Source: an uncultured Lachnospiraceae bacterium (GTDB taxonomy: Bacteria; Bacillota; Clostridia; Lachnospirales; Lachnospiraceae). From it: a stretch of DNA of 64,000 bases. The notes beneath the pieces are model-generated. The model was not told the DNA's origin and made no database searches. It was given only the letters and a program-made list of their open reading frames with translations. Below are positions 54,059 to 62,870 of the stretch, in pieces. The stretch lies in assembly GCA_949840915.1 (NCBI GenBank), contig CATKXY010000001.1, forward strand, positions 62,001 through 126,000, read 5' to 3'. Made by a program: the position numbers and the translations under genes. How positions within the stretch are numbered: position 1 is the first letter of the stretch; each line of letters begins with the position of its first letter.

Positions 54059-56692
54059 ATGAACGACAGAAAAGTGAAGTGCAAATGGCTATCGGAGATG
54101 AGGTGGACGGGATCAGGCCGCAAAGCGGCGGCGCTGCTGTCTTTTTTGCTGCCTGTATTGATTATGCTCACGCTGTTTGCCATAAAAGGCATTTATCCCT
54201 TTGGAGGAAGAAGCTTTCTGAGTACGGATCTGTATCATCAGTATATGCCGTTTTTCAGTGAGTTTGTCCGGGCTGTGAAGTCCGGCGAAGGAATTTCCTA
54301 CACCTGGAATGTGGGTGTGGGTTCCAATTTTCTGGCACTGTATGTATATTATCTGGCCAGTCCCTTTCACTGGCTGGGATTGCTGGTGCCTGAAGCACAC
54401 ATTATGGAGTTTCTCACCTATCTGGTGGTGTTAAAGGTCGGTTTGTGCGGTCTGACGGCCTTTTTGTATCTGGACGGGCGGGGCAGGCGCGTAAAAAGCG
54501 CTCCTCTGCAGGCCGGGGCTGCGTTGTTTTTTTCGCTGGGCTATGCGCTCTCCGGTTTTCTGGCCGCCTACAACTGGAACATCATGTGGCTGGACTGTGT
54601 GATCTTGCTGCCTGTTATCGTGATGGGACTGGAGAGGCTGGTCCGGGAGGGAAAGCCGGGGCTTTACTGTATAGCGCTGGGGTTGTCCATCTTCACAAAT
54701 TATTATATCTCTATTATGATCTGCATTTTTCTGGTGCTGTATTTTATTTTTCTATTCTGCACGGAGCGGCATCCCATCCCCGGGGAAGGGGCGGGAAAGG
54801 GAGCGCGGGCAGCTGCCCATCTCAAACCCGTGGGCCGGTTCGCCCTGTATTCGCTTCTGGCGGGAGGGATGGCGGCAGTGCTTCTGATCCCGGAGGTCTG
54901 TGCCATTCTTGCCACAGACTTCGGAGATGTGAACTTTCCAAAGAAGGTGGAGAGCTATTTTTCCGTATTGGATATGTTGGCGAGGCATTGTGTGTCCGTA
55001 ATGACGGAGAAAGGACTGGATCACTGGCCCAATATCTATTGCGGTGCGGCGGTGTTTCTGCTGATGCCCCTGTATGCCTTGAACGAGAAGATTCCGGCGC
55101 GCCGGCGATTTGGCATGCTGGCGCTTGCAGGGATAATTCTGCTGGGCTTCAGCACCAATGTGCTCAATTTTATCTGGCATGGTTTAAACTATCCGGATTC
55201 CCTGCCCGGCAGGCAGTCGTTTATCTATATACTGCTGGTGTTGATCATGTGCTATGATGCCTGCACACATCTGGATTTACAGAAACAGGAACAGAAGGAA
55301 CGTGTGATCCGCGGGTACCTGCTGGCAGCGGCGGCATTGCTTCTGGTGGAAAAGTTTGTGGAGCACGACGATTTCCTGCCCGGAGTGGAGTGGCTGACGC
55401 TCTTATTTGTCACGATCTATGCAGGAATCCTGTATCATTTGTATTATGTGGAGACATATGAGCCGCAGAAGAAGCGGCGGACGGGCCTGACGCTGGCGGC
55501 ACTGGCCGTGGCTGTGATGGTGCTGGAGACAGGCGTCAATACTTATTGCACAAGCATCAGCAATGTGAGCAGGTCAGCCTATCTGGAGCATCAGGAGGAT
55601 TATAAGCTTCTGCATGAGTGGGTGCGGCAGCAGGAGGACGATTTTTACCGCATAGAGAAGTTTACGAGAAAGACCAAAAACGACGGTACATTGGCAGGAT
55701 ATCCCACTGCTTCGGTGTTCTCTTCCACGCTGAACTCTGCCGTGATGGACTTCTACGAACGCCTTGGTATGCGCCACAGCAAGGTATATTACGGATATGA
55801 CGGCGCGACGGCTTTTACATCGGCCCTGCTGAATGTGGAGTATCTTTTCGGGGAGTCCGGGGAATACGAGAACAGCCTCTATCGTCTCTGCCGGGAGAGC
55901 GGTGAGATCAGCCTCTACCATGTGGAACATTCCCTGCCCTTCGGCTATGTGGCTCCTGTGGAATACGATCTGCCGGAGGGATTTAAAAACAGCGGTCTGC
56001 GGCTGCAGAATCAGATGATTCATGATCTGGGGATAGCCGGACAGTTGTTTGTAAAATGCGATGAGGACAGCTCCGGTGAGGATGTGAGATTCTCCGCGCC
56101 GGAGGACGGTATCTATTACGGCATTCTCACGGCGTCGGGAACCAAGAAGGTCAATTTGCTGGGAGGGACGCCGGGCGATCAGAGCTTTAACGATCTCAAG
56201 GACGGCTCGGTGCTGTATCTGGGACGTCTGGAACAGGGGACGGATATCGTTATCACAAACAGTGACGAGGACGACAAGACAAGGGATGTGGCTGCGGATA
56301 TCTACCGAATGGATGAATCGGTTTTATCGGAGGTGCTGGAGAGGCTGTCGGAGAACCGTCTGGAGGATGTGGCCTATGACAGTACACATGTTTTTGGCAG
56401 ACTGAGCCTTTCGCAGGCAGGCAGGCTGATCCTCTCCGTGCCGTATGAGAAGGGCTGGCAGATCTCGCTGAACGGAGAACCGGCGGAAGCGTCGCTCTTT
56501 GGAAATGCTTTTATAGCGTTTGATCTGGAGCCGGGAGATTATGAGCTTGAGATGCATTATGTGCCCTATGGTCAATATGCGGGTATTGCGGTGAGTCTGA
56601 CAAGCATTCTTTTATTTGCCGGACTGATGCTGCTGCGGACGTGCAGACAGGGGAGAATAAAACATGTGCAGGAAGCGGATGAAAATGATTAA
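54059..56692 (+). CDS. YfhO family membrane protein
   Basis: An 877-residue protein. About 12-14 membrane helices in the first 480 residues, then a large beta-rich extracellular part, then a final helix near the C-terminus. The YfhO signature is present: LSTDLYHQYMPFFSEFVRAVKSGEG, WNVGVGSNFLALYVYYLASPFH and GYALSGFLAAYNWNIMWLDC. ATG 54059 is preferred over GTG 54056, with CTGGAGGA eight bases before. Characterised relatives glycosylate lipoteichoic acid or related polymers with GT-C-like chemistry. It is monocistronic and opens divergently from the C26 gene (92-bp gap). Confidence 0.9.
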   Translation: MNDRKVKCKWLSEMRWTGSGRKAAALLSFLLPVLIMLTLFAIKGIYPFGGRSFLSTDLYHQYMPFFSEFVRAVKSGEGISYTWNVGVGSNFLALYVYYLASPFHWLGLLVPEAHIMEFLTYLVVLKVGLCGLTAFLYLDGRGRRVKSAPLQAGAALFFSLGYALSGFLAAYNWNIMWLDCVILLPVIVMGLERLVREGKPGLYCIALGLSIFTNYYISIMICIFLVLYFIFLFCTERHPIPGEGAGKGARAAAHLKPVGRFALYSLLAGGMAAVLLIPEVCAILATDFGDVNFPKKVESYFSVLDMLARHCVSVMTEKGLDHWPNIYCGAAVFLLMPLYALNEKIPARRRFGMLALAGIILLGFSTNVLNFIWHGLNYPDSLPGRQSFIYILLVLIMCYDACTHLDLQKQEQKERVIRGYLLAAAALLLVEKFVEHDDFLPGVEWLTLLFVTIYAGILYHLYYVETYEPQKKRRTGLTLAALAVAVMVLETGVNTYCTSISNVSRSAYLEHQEDYKLLHEWVRQQEDDFYRIEKFTRKTKNDGTLAGYPTASVFSSTLNSAVMDFYERLGMRHSKVYYGYDGATAFTSALLNVEYLFGESGEYENSLYRLCRESGEISLYHVEHSLPFGYVAPVEYDLPEGFKNSGLRLQNQMIHDLGIAGQLFVKCDEDSSGEDVRFSAPEDGIYYGILTASGTKKVNLLGGTPGDQSFNDLKDGSVLYLGRLEQGTDIVITNSDEDDKTRDVAADIYRMDESVLSEVLERLSENRLEDVAYDSTHVFGRLSLSQAGRLILSVPYEKGWQISLNGEPAEASLFGNAFIAFDLEPGDYELEMHYVPYGQYAGIAVSLTSILLFAGLMLLRTCRQGRIKHVQEADEND

Positions 56693-56719
56693 GAGAGTTT
56701 TAATGGACTGAATTTATGC

Positions 56720-56758
56720 TACCTTCTTATCAGATAAAACTGGTAAGGAGGTATTTTT
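56720..56758 (+). promoter_or_regulatory. Terminator-like hairpin that contains the next gene's ribosome binding site
   Basis: TACCTTCTTATCAG (56720-56733) pairs along all 14 positions with CTGGTAAGGAGGTA (56740-56753), with two wobble pairs and an ATAAAA loop. The 3' arm carries AAGGAGGT, the Shine-Dalgarno of the next gene, and is directly followed by TTTTTATG, where the start codon begins. Confidence 0.8.
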
Positions 56759-57163
56759 ATGAAGAGAGCGACCATCGGTTTTGTATTCCTTACAGTGGCC
56801 CTTATCTGTCTGACCGGATTCTGTGCGGCCTGTAAGGTGAGAAGTCAGGGAGCGTTTCGGCACAGGGAGAAGGAGAGCTGGTATCGGGAGAGGGAGAAAC
56901 AGCTGGTCTCGGATACCCGGGCGTATCTGGACGGCGGAGGCTTTCGGGACAGCGGAGTCAGTCTCACAAGGATTGTGGACCCGGAGGGCAGCAGACATTA
57001 CACCTTTACGATCCATCATGCGCGCATCGACCGGATGGAAGAGACCGGGCGGCAGACCCTCAGAGAAGAACTGACGGTTTTGACGAAAGATTTTGCTCAT
57101 GCCGCACCGGGGGAAATCTGTGAATTTTCTTATGAGTTTCTGATCCTGGAGGAAGGACTGTAG
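56759..57163 (+). CDS. Small secreted or membrane-anchored protein of unknown function
   Basis: A 134-residue protein. Residues 1-25 are basic then strongly hydrophobic (KRATIGFVFLTVALICLTGFCAAC); this could be a signal anchor, and the Cys is near but not in a clean lipobox. The rest is charged with several Arg/Glu pairs, then RIVDPEGSRHYTFTIHHARID and EICEFSYEFLILEEGL. No family was recognised. Its ribosome binding site lies inside a hairpin with the T run of a terminator, so expression may be conditional. Confidence 0.6.
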   Translation: MKRATIGFVFLTVALICLTGFCAACKVRSQGAFRHREKESWYREREKQLVSDTRAYLDGGGFRDSGVSLTRIVDPEGSRHYTFTIHHARIDRMEETGRQTLREELTVLTKDFAHAAPGEICEFSYEFLILEEGL

Positions 57164-57209
57164 GATTCGGCGGAATTGCTCCGGATTTAGAAAACAGCAT
57201 AAGATTTAC

Positions 57210-57238
57210 ATGACATTTGGGGGAAATAGGGGTATACT
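57210..57238 (+). promoter_or_regulatory. Putative sigma-A promoter of the DUF1653 operon
   Basis: ATGACA at 57210-57215, 17-bp spacer, TATACT at 57233-57238, about 50 bp before the start codon. Confidence 0.6.
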
Positions 57239-57286
57239 CTTAATAAAAGCATCTGCGGAGGGCAGAGTTTGAAAGGAGTTTTACAA

Positions 57287-57856
57287 ATGTCATTTATGCC
57301 CAGACCCCATGAGATTTATAAACATTTTAAAGGGAACCTATATCAGATCACGGCAGTGGCGCAGCACACGGAGACGGATGAGCTGCTGGTGGTGTATCAG
57401 GCGCTGTATGGAGATTTCAAGACTTATGCCAGACCGCTGGAGATGTTTTTGAGCGAAGTGGACAGACAGAAATATCCCGATGTAAAGCAAAAATACCGCT
57501 TTGAGCTGCAGAGCGGGGACTCCTACAGACAGCAGGAGCGGGAGCCGATTGCAGCGGACGGGGCTGATGGATTGGAAAAAGCAGAAGGCGCCGCAGCGGA
57601 GGGAGAGCTCAACATAGATCCCAAGGTATTGGAATTTCTGGATGCGGACTCCTATGAGCAGAGGCTGAATATCCTGGCGGGGCTGTATCACCGCATCACC
57701 GATGACATGATCACTACCATGGCGGTGGCCTGTGACATCGAGGTGCCGGAGGGCGATACCCAGGAGCGTTATGCATCGCTTAGATCCTGTCTGCTGACAC
57801 TGGAAAAGTATGAGTGCAACAGACTGCGCCAGGGCAGAGACTCTCATGTTTTCTGA
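57287..57856 (+). CDS. DUF1653 domain protein
   Basis: A 189-residue protein. The N-terminal 60 residues (PRPHEIYKHFKGNLYQITAVAQHTET, then VVYQALYGDFKTYARPLEMF) match the short DUF1653 fold. The remaining 110 residues form a helical extension with an acidic Ala/Glu linker. ATG 57287 follows GAAAGGAG. Function of the domain is unknown. It opens an operon with a 5'-nucleotidase and the SfsA-MutY fusion. Confidence 0.82.
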   Translation: MSFMPRPHEIYKHFKGNLYQITAVAQHTETDELLVVYQALYGDFKTYARPLEMFLSEVDRQKYPDVKQKYRFELQSGDSYRQQEREPIAADGADGLEKAEGAAAEGELNIDPKVLEFLDADSYEQRLNILAGLYHRITDDMITTMAVACDIEVPEGDTQERYASLRSCLLTLEKYECNRLRQGRDSHVF

Positions 57857-57924
57857 TGGAACGGCTCCCCATTGGATGAATCCCGCGGTATGTGCGGGGA
57901 ACGGATTCCGGAAAGGAGCAGGAT

Positions 57925-58899
57925 ATGTCTGTGAGAGTGCAGGATCAATTAAATAAAATGGTGATCGGAATTTCTGCAAGAGCGCTTTTTGACACGACCA
58001 GGGAGCATGAGATTTACGAGAAACAGGGAGTGGAGGCATACTGCCGTTATCAGGTGGCCCATGAGCTGGAGCCTATGCGGCCGGGGCCGGGCTTCGGATT
58101 GATCCGTTCTCTGCTGGCGTTAAACAAAGCCGGCGGGGAAGAGCTGGTGGAAGTCATCATCATGTCCCACAACAGCCCCGACACTTCTCTGCGCATATTT
58201 AATACCATCAGGCATTACGGGCTTGCGATCACCAGGGCGGTACTGGTGAGCGGCGCGTCGCTGGCTCCTTATCTGGAGGCTTTTCACACGGATCTCTATC
58301 TGTCGGCCTGTGAGGAGGATGTTCAGTATGCTGTTGACAGCGGTATTGCGGCCGGGATCGTCTGTACTGAGCGGGGCGGAAGCTTTGACGTGGACGCGGT
58401 GGGCGAGCCGGCGCAGATACGCATCGCCTTTGACGGGGATGCGGTGCTTTTTACGGACGAATCAGAGAGGATCTTCCAGACGGACGGACTCCATGCCTTT
58501 GAGGAAAACGAGGAGCGCAATGCCAGGAATCCGCTGGCAGAGGGGCCGTTTGCCAATTTTTTGAGAAAATTATCCGATCTGCAGAAGAAATTGTCCGATC
58601 AGGAGGGAGGGAACTGCGCCATTCGTACGGCGCTTGTGACTTCCCGGAGCGCTCCCGCCCACGAGCGGGTGATCAGGACCCTGCGTTCCTGGAATGTGCG
58701 TGTGGACGAGGCCTTTTTCCTGGGCGGCATAGAGAAGAAAGCGGTGCTGGCGGCTTTTGGGGCGCAGATATTCTTTGACGACCAGTCGGTGCACACTCTG
58801 AGCGCGGCACAGGCTGTACCGGCAGCGCGGGTGCCTTATCGCAACATCAAAAGGAGAGATAGCTTTACCGATGAGATATCAGACGATCGAGCAAGCTGA
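57925..58899 (+). CDS. 5'-nucleotidase (cytosolic NT5C1-like family)
   Basis: A 324-residue protein. The N-terminal part has VIGISARALFDTTREHEIYEKQG, with the LFD-type phosphatase loop in place of the DxD of standard haloacid phosphatases, and VEVIIMSHNSPDTSLRIFNTIRHYGL. DGDAVLFTDESERIF carries the second acidic pair. VRVDEAFFLGGIEKKAVLAAFGAQIFFDDQSVH is the C-terminal motif with the terminal Asp pair. The family hydrolyses 5'-AMP or IMP. The start at ATG 57925 has GAAAGGAGCAG ahead. The 3' end overlaps the fusion gene by 29 bp. Confidence 0.85.
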   Translation: MSVRVQDQLNKMVIGISARALFDTTREHEIYEKQGVEAYCRYQVAHELEPMRPGPGFGLIRSLLALNKAGGEELVEVIIMSHNSPDTSLRIFNTIRHYGLAITRAVLVSGASLAPYLEAFHTDLYLSACEEDVQYAVDSGIAAGIVCTERGGSFDVDAVGEPAQIRIAFDGDAVLFTDESERIFQTDGLHAFEENEERNARNPLAEGPFANFLRKLSDLQKKLSDQEGGNCAIRTALVTSRSAPAHERVIRTLRSWNVRVDEAFFLGGIEKKAVLAAFGAQIFFDDQSVHTLSAAQAVPAARVPYRNIKRRDSFTDEISDDRAS

Positions 58900-60709
58900 G
58901 TTTATTGAACGTCCCAACCGTTTTGTGGCCTATGTCAGACTTTTGGGAGAACGTGTGAAGGTACATGTGAAAAACACAGCCAGATGCAGGGAATTGTTGA
59001 AGCCCGGAGCGCGGGTCTGGCTTGAGAAGAGCGGCAATGCAAAGCGGGCCACAGACTATGATCTGGTGGCTGTGGAAAAGAACGGGCGCATCATCAATAT
59101 TGACTCCCAGGCGCCGAATAAGGCCGTTGGTGAATGGCTTCTGAGAGAGGAGCTGTTTCCCGGCCTTATTTCTGTACGGCCGGAGACCGTATTTGGTAAG
59201 TCCCGGTTTGATTTTTATCTGGAGACGGAGGCGGAGAAGGTATTTTTGGAGGTGAAAGGAGTCACACTGGAGAATGAGGGTGTAGTGCGCTTTCCGGACG
59301 CGCCTTCCGAGCGGGCGGTGAGACATCTGGAGGAGTTGATCCTGGCCAGAAGAGAGGGCTATAGAGCCTGCATTGTCTTTGTCGTCCAGATGAGGGGTGT
59401 GAGGTATTTTCTTCCCAATTGGGATACCCACAGCAAGTTTGCAAAGACCCTGATCAAGGCCAGGGACGCGGGTGTGGAACTGTATGCCTATGACTGCAAT
59501 GTGACAGAGGAAAGCATGGATATCTGCGGGAAAGTACCCGTATTTTTAACGGAAGAGGAAGTTTGTGAAGGATTTGGAAAAGATTCCGTAAATCCTAATA
59601 AAAACTTAAGAATGGGGGACCTTTTTGCTATTCCCCAACTGCTCTTAAACTGGTATGATAGTAACAGGCGGATCCTGCCCTGGAGAGAAGACCCCACGGC
59701 CTATCGGGTGTGGGTGTCGGAGATCATGCTGCAGCAGACCAGGGTGGAGGCCGTAAAACCTTATTTTGGACGCTTTATGAAAAGGCTTCCCGATGTGGGA
59801 GCTCTGGCTGCGGCCGATGAGGAAACATTGTTGAAGCTCTGGGAGGGGCTTGGTTATTACAATCGCGTGCGTAATATGCAGAAGGCGGCTGTTCGTATCA
59901 TGGAGGAGCACGGCGGACGTCTGCCGGCGGATTATGAGGCGCTTCTGGCGCTCCCGGGAATCGGAAGCTACACGGCGGGTGCGATCGCTTCGATTGCATA
60001 CGGGATCAGATGTCCCGCGGTGGACGGCAATGTGCTGCGGGTGCTCTCGCGTATCCGCAGGGACGGCCGGCTGATCACGGACGCAAAGGTAAAGAAGGCG
60101 GTGGAGCAGGAACTGCAGGAGGTCATACCGGCAAAGAGGCCGGGGGATTTCAATCAGGCCATGATGGAGATCGGAGCCTGTGTCTGTGTGCCAAACGGCG
60201 CACCTCACTGTGATTCATGCCCGCTTTCGGCTCTGTGCATGGCGCACAGGGATGAAGCCTGGGCTCAATATCCCCAAAAGGCGGCCCCGGGCAAGCGGAG
60301 CATTGAAAAGAAAACGATTCTGGTCATTCAGGACGCCGACCGGTCGGTGATCCGCAGACGACAGAAGGGGCTGTTGGCGGGGATGTATGAATTTCCGTCC
60401 CTGGAAGGATTTTGTGCTGTCAGTGAGGTGGCGTGCTATCTTGAGGAGAAGGGGCTGAAGGCTATCCGTATTCAACCGCTGGAAGAGGCGAAGCATATTT
60501 TTACCCACAGGGAATGGCATATGAGAGGGTACCTGATCCGTGTGGACGAGCTGGAGCCCGCGAGGCCTGAGGGAGGATGCGGGGACTGGCTGTATATCCG
60601 ACCGGAGGAAACCAGAGAGAAATATCCGATTCCCGCCGCGTTTGCGGCTTACACAAAAGCTTTGAGTATCAGGCTCGGAAGAGACAATTTTAAGGAGGAG
60701 CAGTTATGA
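58871..60709 (+). CDS. SfsA-MutY fusion: DNA/RNA-binding SfsA domain plus adenine DNA glycosylase
   Basis: A 612-residue single open frame. Residues 1-235 are a full SfsA protein: FIERPNRFVAYVRLLGERVKVHVKNTARCRELL and FDFYLETEAEKVFLEVKGVTLENEG (PD-ExK-like core), then RYFLPNWDTHSKFAKTL. From about residue 248 the MutY part starts: LLLNWYDSNRRILPWREDPTAYRVWVSEIMLQQTRV, HhH motif LPGIGSYTAGAIAS, catalytic Asp in AVDGNVLRVL, 4Fe-4S cluster C-x7-C-x2-C-x5-C, and a NUDIX-like C-terminal domain from about 475. No ribosome binding site is visible before residue 248, so a fused protein is expected. MutY removes adenine opposite 8-oxoguanine; SfsA is a nuclease-like sugar-fermentation protein of uncertain role. 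Confidence 0.9.
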   Translation: MRYQTIEQAEFIERPNRFVAYVRLLGERVKVHVKNTARCRELLKPGARVWLEKSGNAKRATDYDLVAVEKNGRIINIDSQAPNKAVGEWLLREELFPGLISVRPETVFGKSRFDFYLETEAEKVFLEVKGVTLENEGVVRFPDAPSERAVRHLEELILARREGYRACIVFVVQMRGVRYFLPNWDTHSKFAKTLIKARDAGVELYAYDCNVTEESMDICGKVPVFLTEEEVCEGFGKDSVNPNKNLRMGDLFAIPQLLLNWYDSNRRILPWREDPTAYRVWVSEIMLQQTRVEAVKPYFGRFMKRLPDVGALAAADEETLLKLWEGLGYYNRVRNMQKAAVRIMEEHGGRLPADYEALLALPGIGSYTAGAIASIAYGIRCPAVDGNVLRVLSRIRRDGRLITDAKVKKAVEQELQEVIPAKRPGDFNQAMMEIGACVCVPNGAPHCDSCPLSALCMAHRDEAWAQYPQKAAPGKRSIEKKTILVIQDADRSVIRRRQKGLLAGMYEFPSLEGFCAVSEVACYLEEKGLKAIRIQPLEEAKHIFTHREWHMRGYLIRVDELEPARPEGGCGDWLYIRPEETREKYPIPAAFAAYTKALSIRLGRDNFKEEQL

Positions 60710-61734
60710 AGCTGTTATCAATTGCGATTCCCTGTTTTAATTCAGAGAATTACATGAGAAAATGCGTTGAATCCCTTCTGGCGGGAGGAGAGCAGGTGGA
60801 AATTTTGATTGTGGACGACGGTTCCGCCAAGGATCGCACGGCGGAGATCGCAGATGAATATGCGGCAAATTATCCCAGTATCGTGAAGGCCATACACAAA
60901 GAAAACGGTGGGCACGGCTCTGCGGTGAACGCGGGAATCGCCAATGCCACAGGGCTGTATTTTAAGGTGGTGGACAGCGACGACTGGGTAAAGAAGGAGG
61001 CTTATCTGGAAATACTTAAAAAGCTGGAGGAGCTTGCCGGAGGAGACACGGTGCTGGACATGCTTATCAGCAACTTTGTCTATGAAAAAGAGGGCGAGAA
61101 GCGTAAGAAGGTCATGCATTACAGACATATTCTTCCGAGGGATGAGATGTTTACGTGGAAGGATTGTCATTATTTTATGAAGGGTCATTATATTCTGATG
61201 CATTCCGTGATCTTTCGTACCAGACTGCTGAAGGACTGCGGACTGCAGCTGCCGGAACACACCTTTTATGTGGACAATCTGTATGTTTTCGAGCCGCTGC
61301 CCTATGTAAAGAATATGTATTATCTGGATGTGAATTTCTACCGGTATTATATCGGAAGAGAAGACCAGTCTGTGAACGAGAGCGTGATGATAGGACGCAT
61401 CGATCAGCAGTTAAAGGTTAATCGTCTGATGATCGATTATCTGTCGGAGCGCAAGATGGAAATAATCAGGAATAAGCGAATGTATCAGTATATGCGTAAT
61501 TATCTGGAGATCATCATGACGGTGTCCTCGGTATTGTTGATCCGCTCCGGTACGGAGGAGCATCTGGAGATGAAGAAGGACCTCTGGAAGTACCTTAAAA
61601 GCAAGGACAAGGGACTGTATTTCTATATGAGGCACGGAATAATGGGCGGAACCATGAATCTGCCCGGCAGGAGCGGACGAAAGATTTCCGTGGACGCTTA
61701 CCGCATCTGTCAGAAAATCTTCAAATTTAATTGA
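60706..61734 (+). CDS. Glycosyltransferase family 2
   Basis: A 342-residue GT-A enzyme. N-terminus LLSIAIPCFNSENYMRKCVESLL, nucleotide turn ILIVDDGSAKDRTAEIADEY, ENGGHGSAVNAGI, and metal site FKVVDSDDW at about residue 85-95. The rest holds a long helix-rich region. The ATG overlaps the fusion gene stop by four bases and AAGGAGGAGC lies before it. It is an unexpected member of a nucleotidase and DNA-repair operon; the acceptor is unknown. Confidence 0.85.
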   Translation: MKLLSIAIPCFNSENYMRKCVESLLAGGEQVEILIVDDGSAKDRTAEIADEYAANYPSIVKAIHKENGGHGSAVNAGIANATGLYFKVVDSDDWVKKEAYLEILKKLEELAGGDTVLDMLISNFVYEKEGEKRKKVMHYRHILPRDEMFTWKDCHYFMKGHYILMHSVIFRTRLLKDCGLQLPEHTFYVDNLYVFEPLPYVKNMYYLDVNFYRYYIGREDQSVNESVMIGRIDQQLKVNRLMIDYLSERKMEIIRNKRMYQYMRNYLEIIMTVSSVLLIRSGTEEHLEMKKDLWKYLKSKDKGLYFYMRHGIMGGTMNLPGRSGRKISVDAYRICQKIFKFN

Positions 61735-61747
61735 TAACTCATTTAAA

Positions 61748-61783
61748 ACAGCGCCGGAACCTGAACTCCGGCGCTGTCTTTTT
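61748..61783 (+). terminator. Bidirectional terminator between GT2 and PAP2 genes
   Basis: An 11-bp perfect stem (61748-61758 with 61767-61777) and 8-nt loop, followed by CTTTTT on + and TTTTAAAT on the minus strand. Confidence 0.9.
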
Positions 61784-61832
61784 GAACATATATGATATTG
61801 TCGTCAAAGGCCTGACAGACGGCAGAACATGG

Positions 61833-62534
61833 TCAGCGCACGATCTGCGGTTTTGCCTTTTTGCGTTCCCTTGCGGTCCGCACGGCCAGAACAAGATCAT
61901 AGCGGTACACGACCATATACATAATTGCGGCCATACAGAAAGCGGTAAGCACATCAAACATCGAGTGCTGTTTGATAAAGACCGTTGACATGATAATGGA
62001 GCAGGCCAGAACACAGGAGGCAATTTTGATCCCCTTTTTATCGGCCAGCTTTTCGCTGTGCATGACGGCGAAATGCGCTCCCAGAGAATTGTAAACGTGA
62101 ATGCTCGGCCACAGGTTTGTGGGAGTGTCTGTCTGCCACAGCTGCGCCACCATCTGCGTGAAGATATTATCTCTGGGCATCACGCTCAGCCGCAGGTGAT
62201 GGCCGTTTGGCCATAGGGTGGATATGATCAAAAAGACGGTCATACCGGTAAACAGGAATACGCAGGTTCTGTAGTAATTGGTCTTGTCTGTAAAGAACTG
62301 ATACAGCACCACTGCGGACACATAGGCAAACCACAGAAAATATGGGATCACGAACACCTCCAGAAAAGGTATGTAATCATCCACGGCCATATGGATCACA
62401 CGATAGTGGGACGTGACGGTTTTTTCCAGGTGCCAGAACCACAGCCAGTAAATGATACCGTATACGATCAGGGGCAGTGCGTGCCGATATTTTATAAATA
62501 GTTCTCTGCATTTTTCAAAATTAATACTTTTCAT
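61833..62534 (-). CDS. PAP2 superfamily membrane phosphatase
   Basis: A 233-residue protein with about six membrane helices. The PAP2 core motifs are NLWPSIHVYNSLGAHFAV (motif with Ser-His) and STVFIKQHSMFDVLTA (C-terminal His). The first motif (K-x6-RP) is not obvious in this sequence, with GHHLRLSVMPRDN in the expected zone, so the closest type may be the inositolphosphotransferase/Aur1-like branch. Substrates are membrane phospholipid phosphates or undecaprenyl pyrophosphate. Ribosome binding site GGAGGATAATTT is seen on the minus strand. The C-terminus is basic. Confidence 0.85.
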   Translation of the reverse strand: MKSINFEKCRELFIKYRHALPLIVYGIIYWLWFWHLEKTVTSHYRVIHMAVDDYIPFLEVFVIPYFLWFAYVSAVVLYQFFTDKTNYYRTCVFLFTGMTVFLIISTLWPNGHHLRLSVMPRDNIFTQMVAQLWQTDTPTNLWPSIHVYNSLGAHFAVMHSEKLADKKGIKIASCVLACSIIMSTVFIKQHSMFDVLTAFCMAAIMYMVVYRYDLVLAVRTARERKKAKPQIVR

Positions 62535-62576
62535 ATAAATTATCCTCCGTTACGGGGAATCCCCCGGACAACATAT

Positions 62577-62604
62577 AGTATAATCCAACCGGTCAAAAAT
62601 GCAA
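62577..62604 (-). promoter_or_regulatory. Putative sigma-A promoter of the PAP2 gene
   Basis: On the minus strand TTGCAT (62604-62599), 16-bp spacer, TATACT (62582-62577). Confidence 0.6.
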
Positions 62605-62689
62605 TGTATTTTTGACAATCTTATAGGAATCTTTAGGATTCTTAAGAATTTTAAGAAATTTGGGACTTCCTATTTGGAAGATATTGTAT

Positions 62690-62695
62690 TATAAT
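62690..62695 (+). promoter_or_regulatory. Possible -10 element of rho
   Basis: TATAAT matches the consensus -10, but no good -35 lies 17 bp upstream (TTCCTA). The region around 62630-62655 also holds a palindrome ATTCTTAAGAAT. The leader to rho would be about 170 nt. Confidence 0.35.
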
Positions 62696-62813
62696 ACAGT
62701 TGAGATGACATCGGCTCACAGTCAAGGGCACATCCAGGACCTGTCTTTTAGAAACAATCCCTTACGGAATGATATGAATAAAGAGTGAATGATATAATTG
62801 TCAGGATGAGATC

Positions 62814-62858
62814 ATGAGGATTAAAATAAGCGGCGTCTGCTGCATTGAGAGGTGTTGA
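62814..62858 (+). CDS. Possible leader peptide of rho, cysteine-rich
   Basis: A 14-codon frame, MRIKISGVCCIERC, starting at ATG 62814 behind AGGATGAG and ending 12 bases before the rho start. Three of its fourteen residues are Cys. Small size makes coding status uncertain. Leader peptides before rho are known in E. coli (rhoL), but this sequence is different. Confidence 0.35.
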   Translation: MRIKISGVCCIERC

Positions 62859-62870
62859 CGGGAGGTATTT

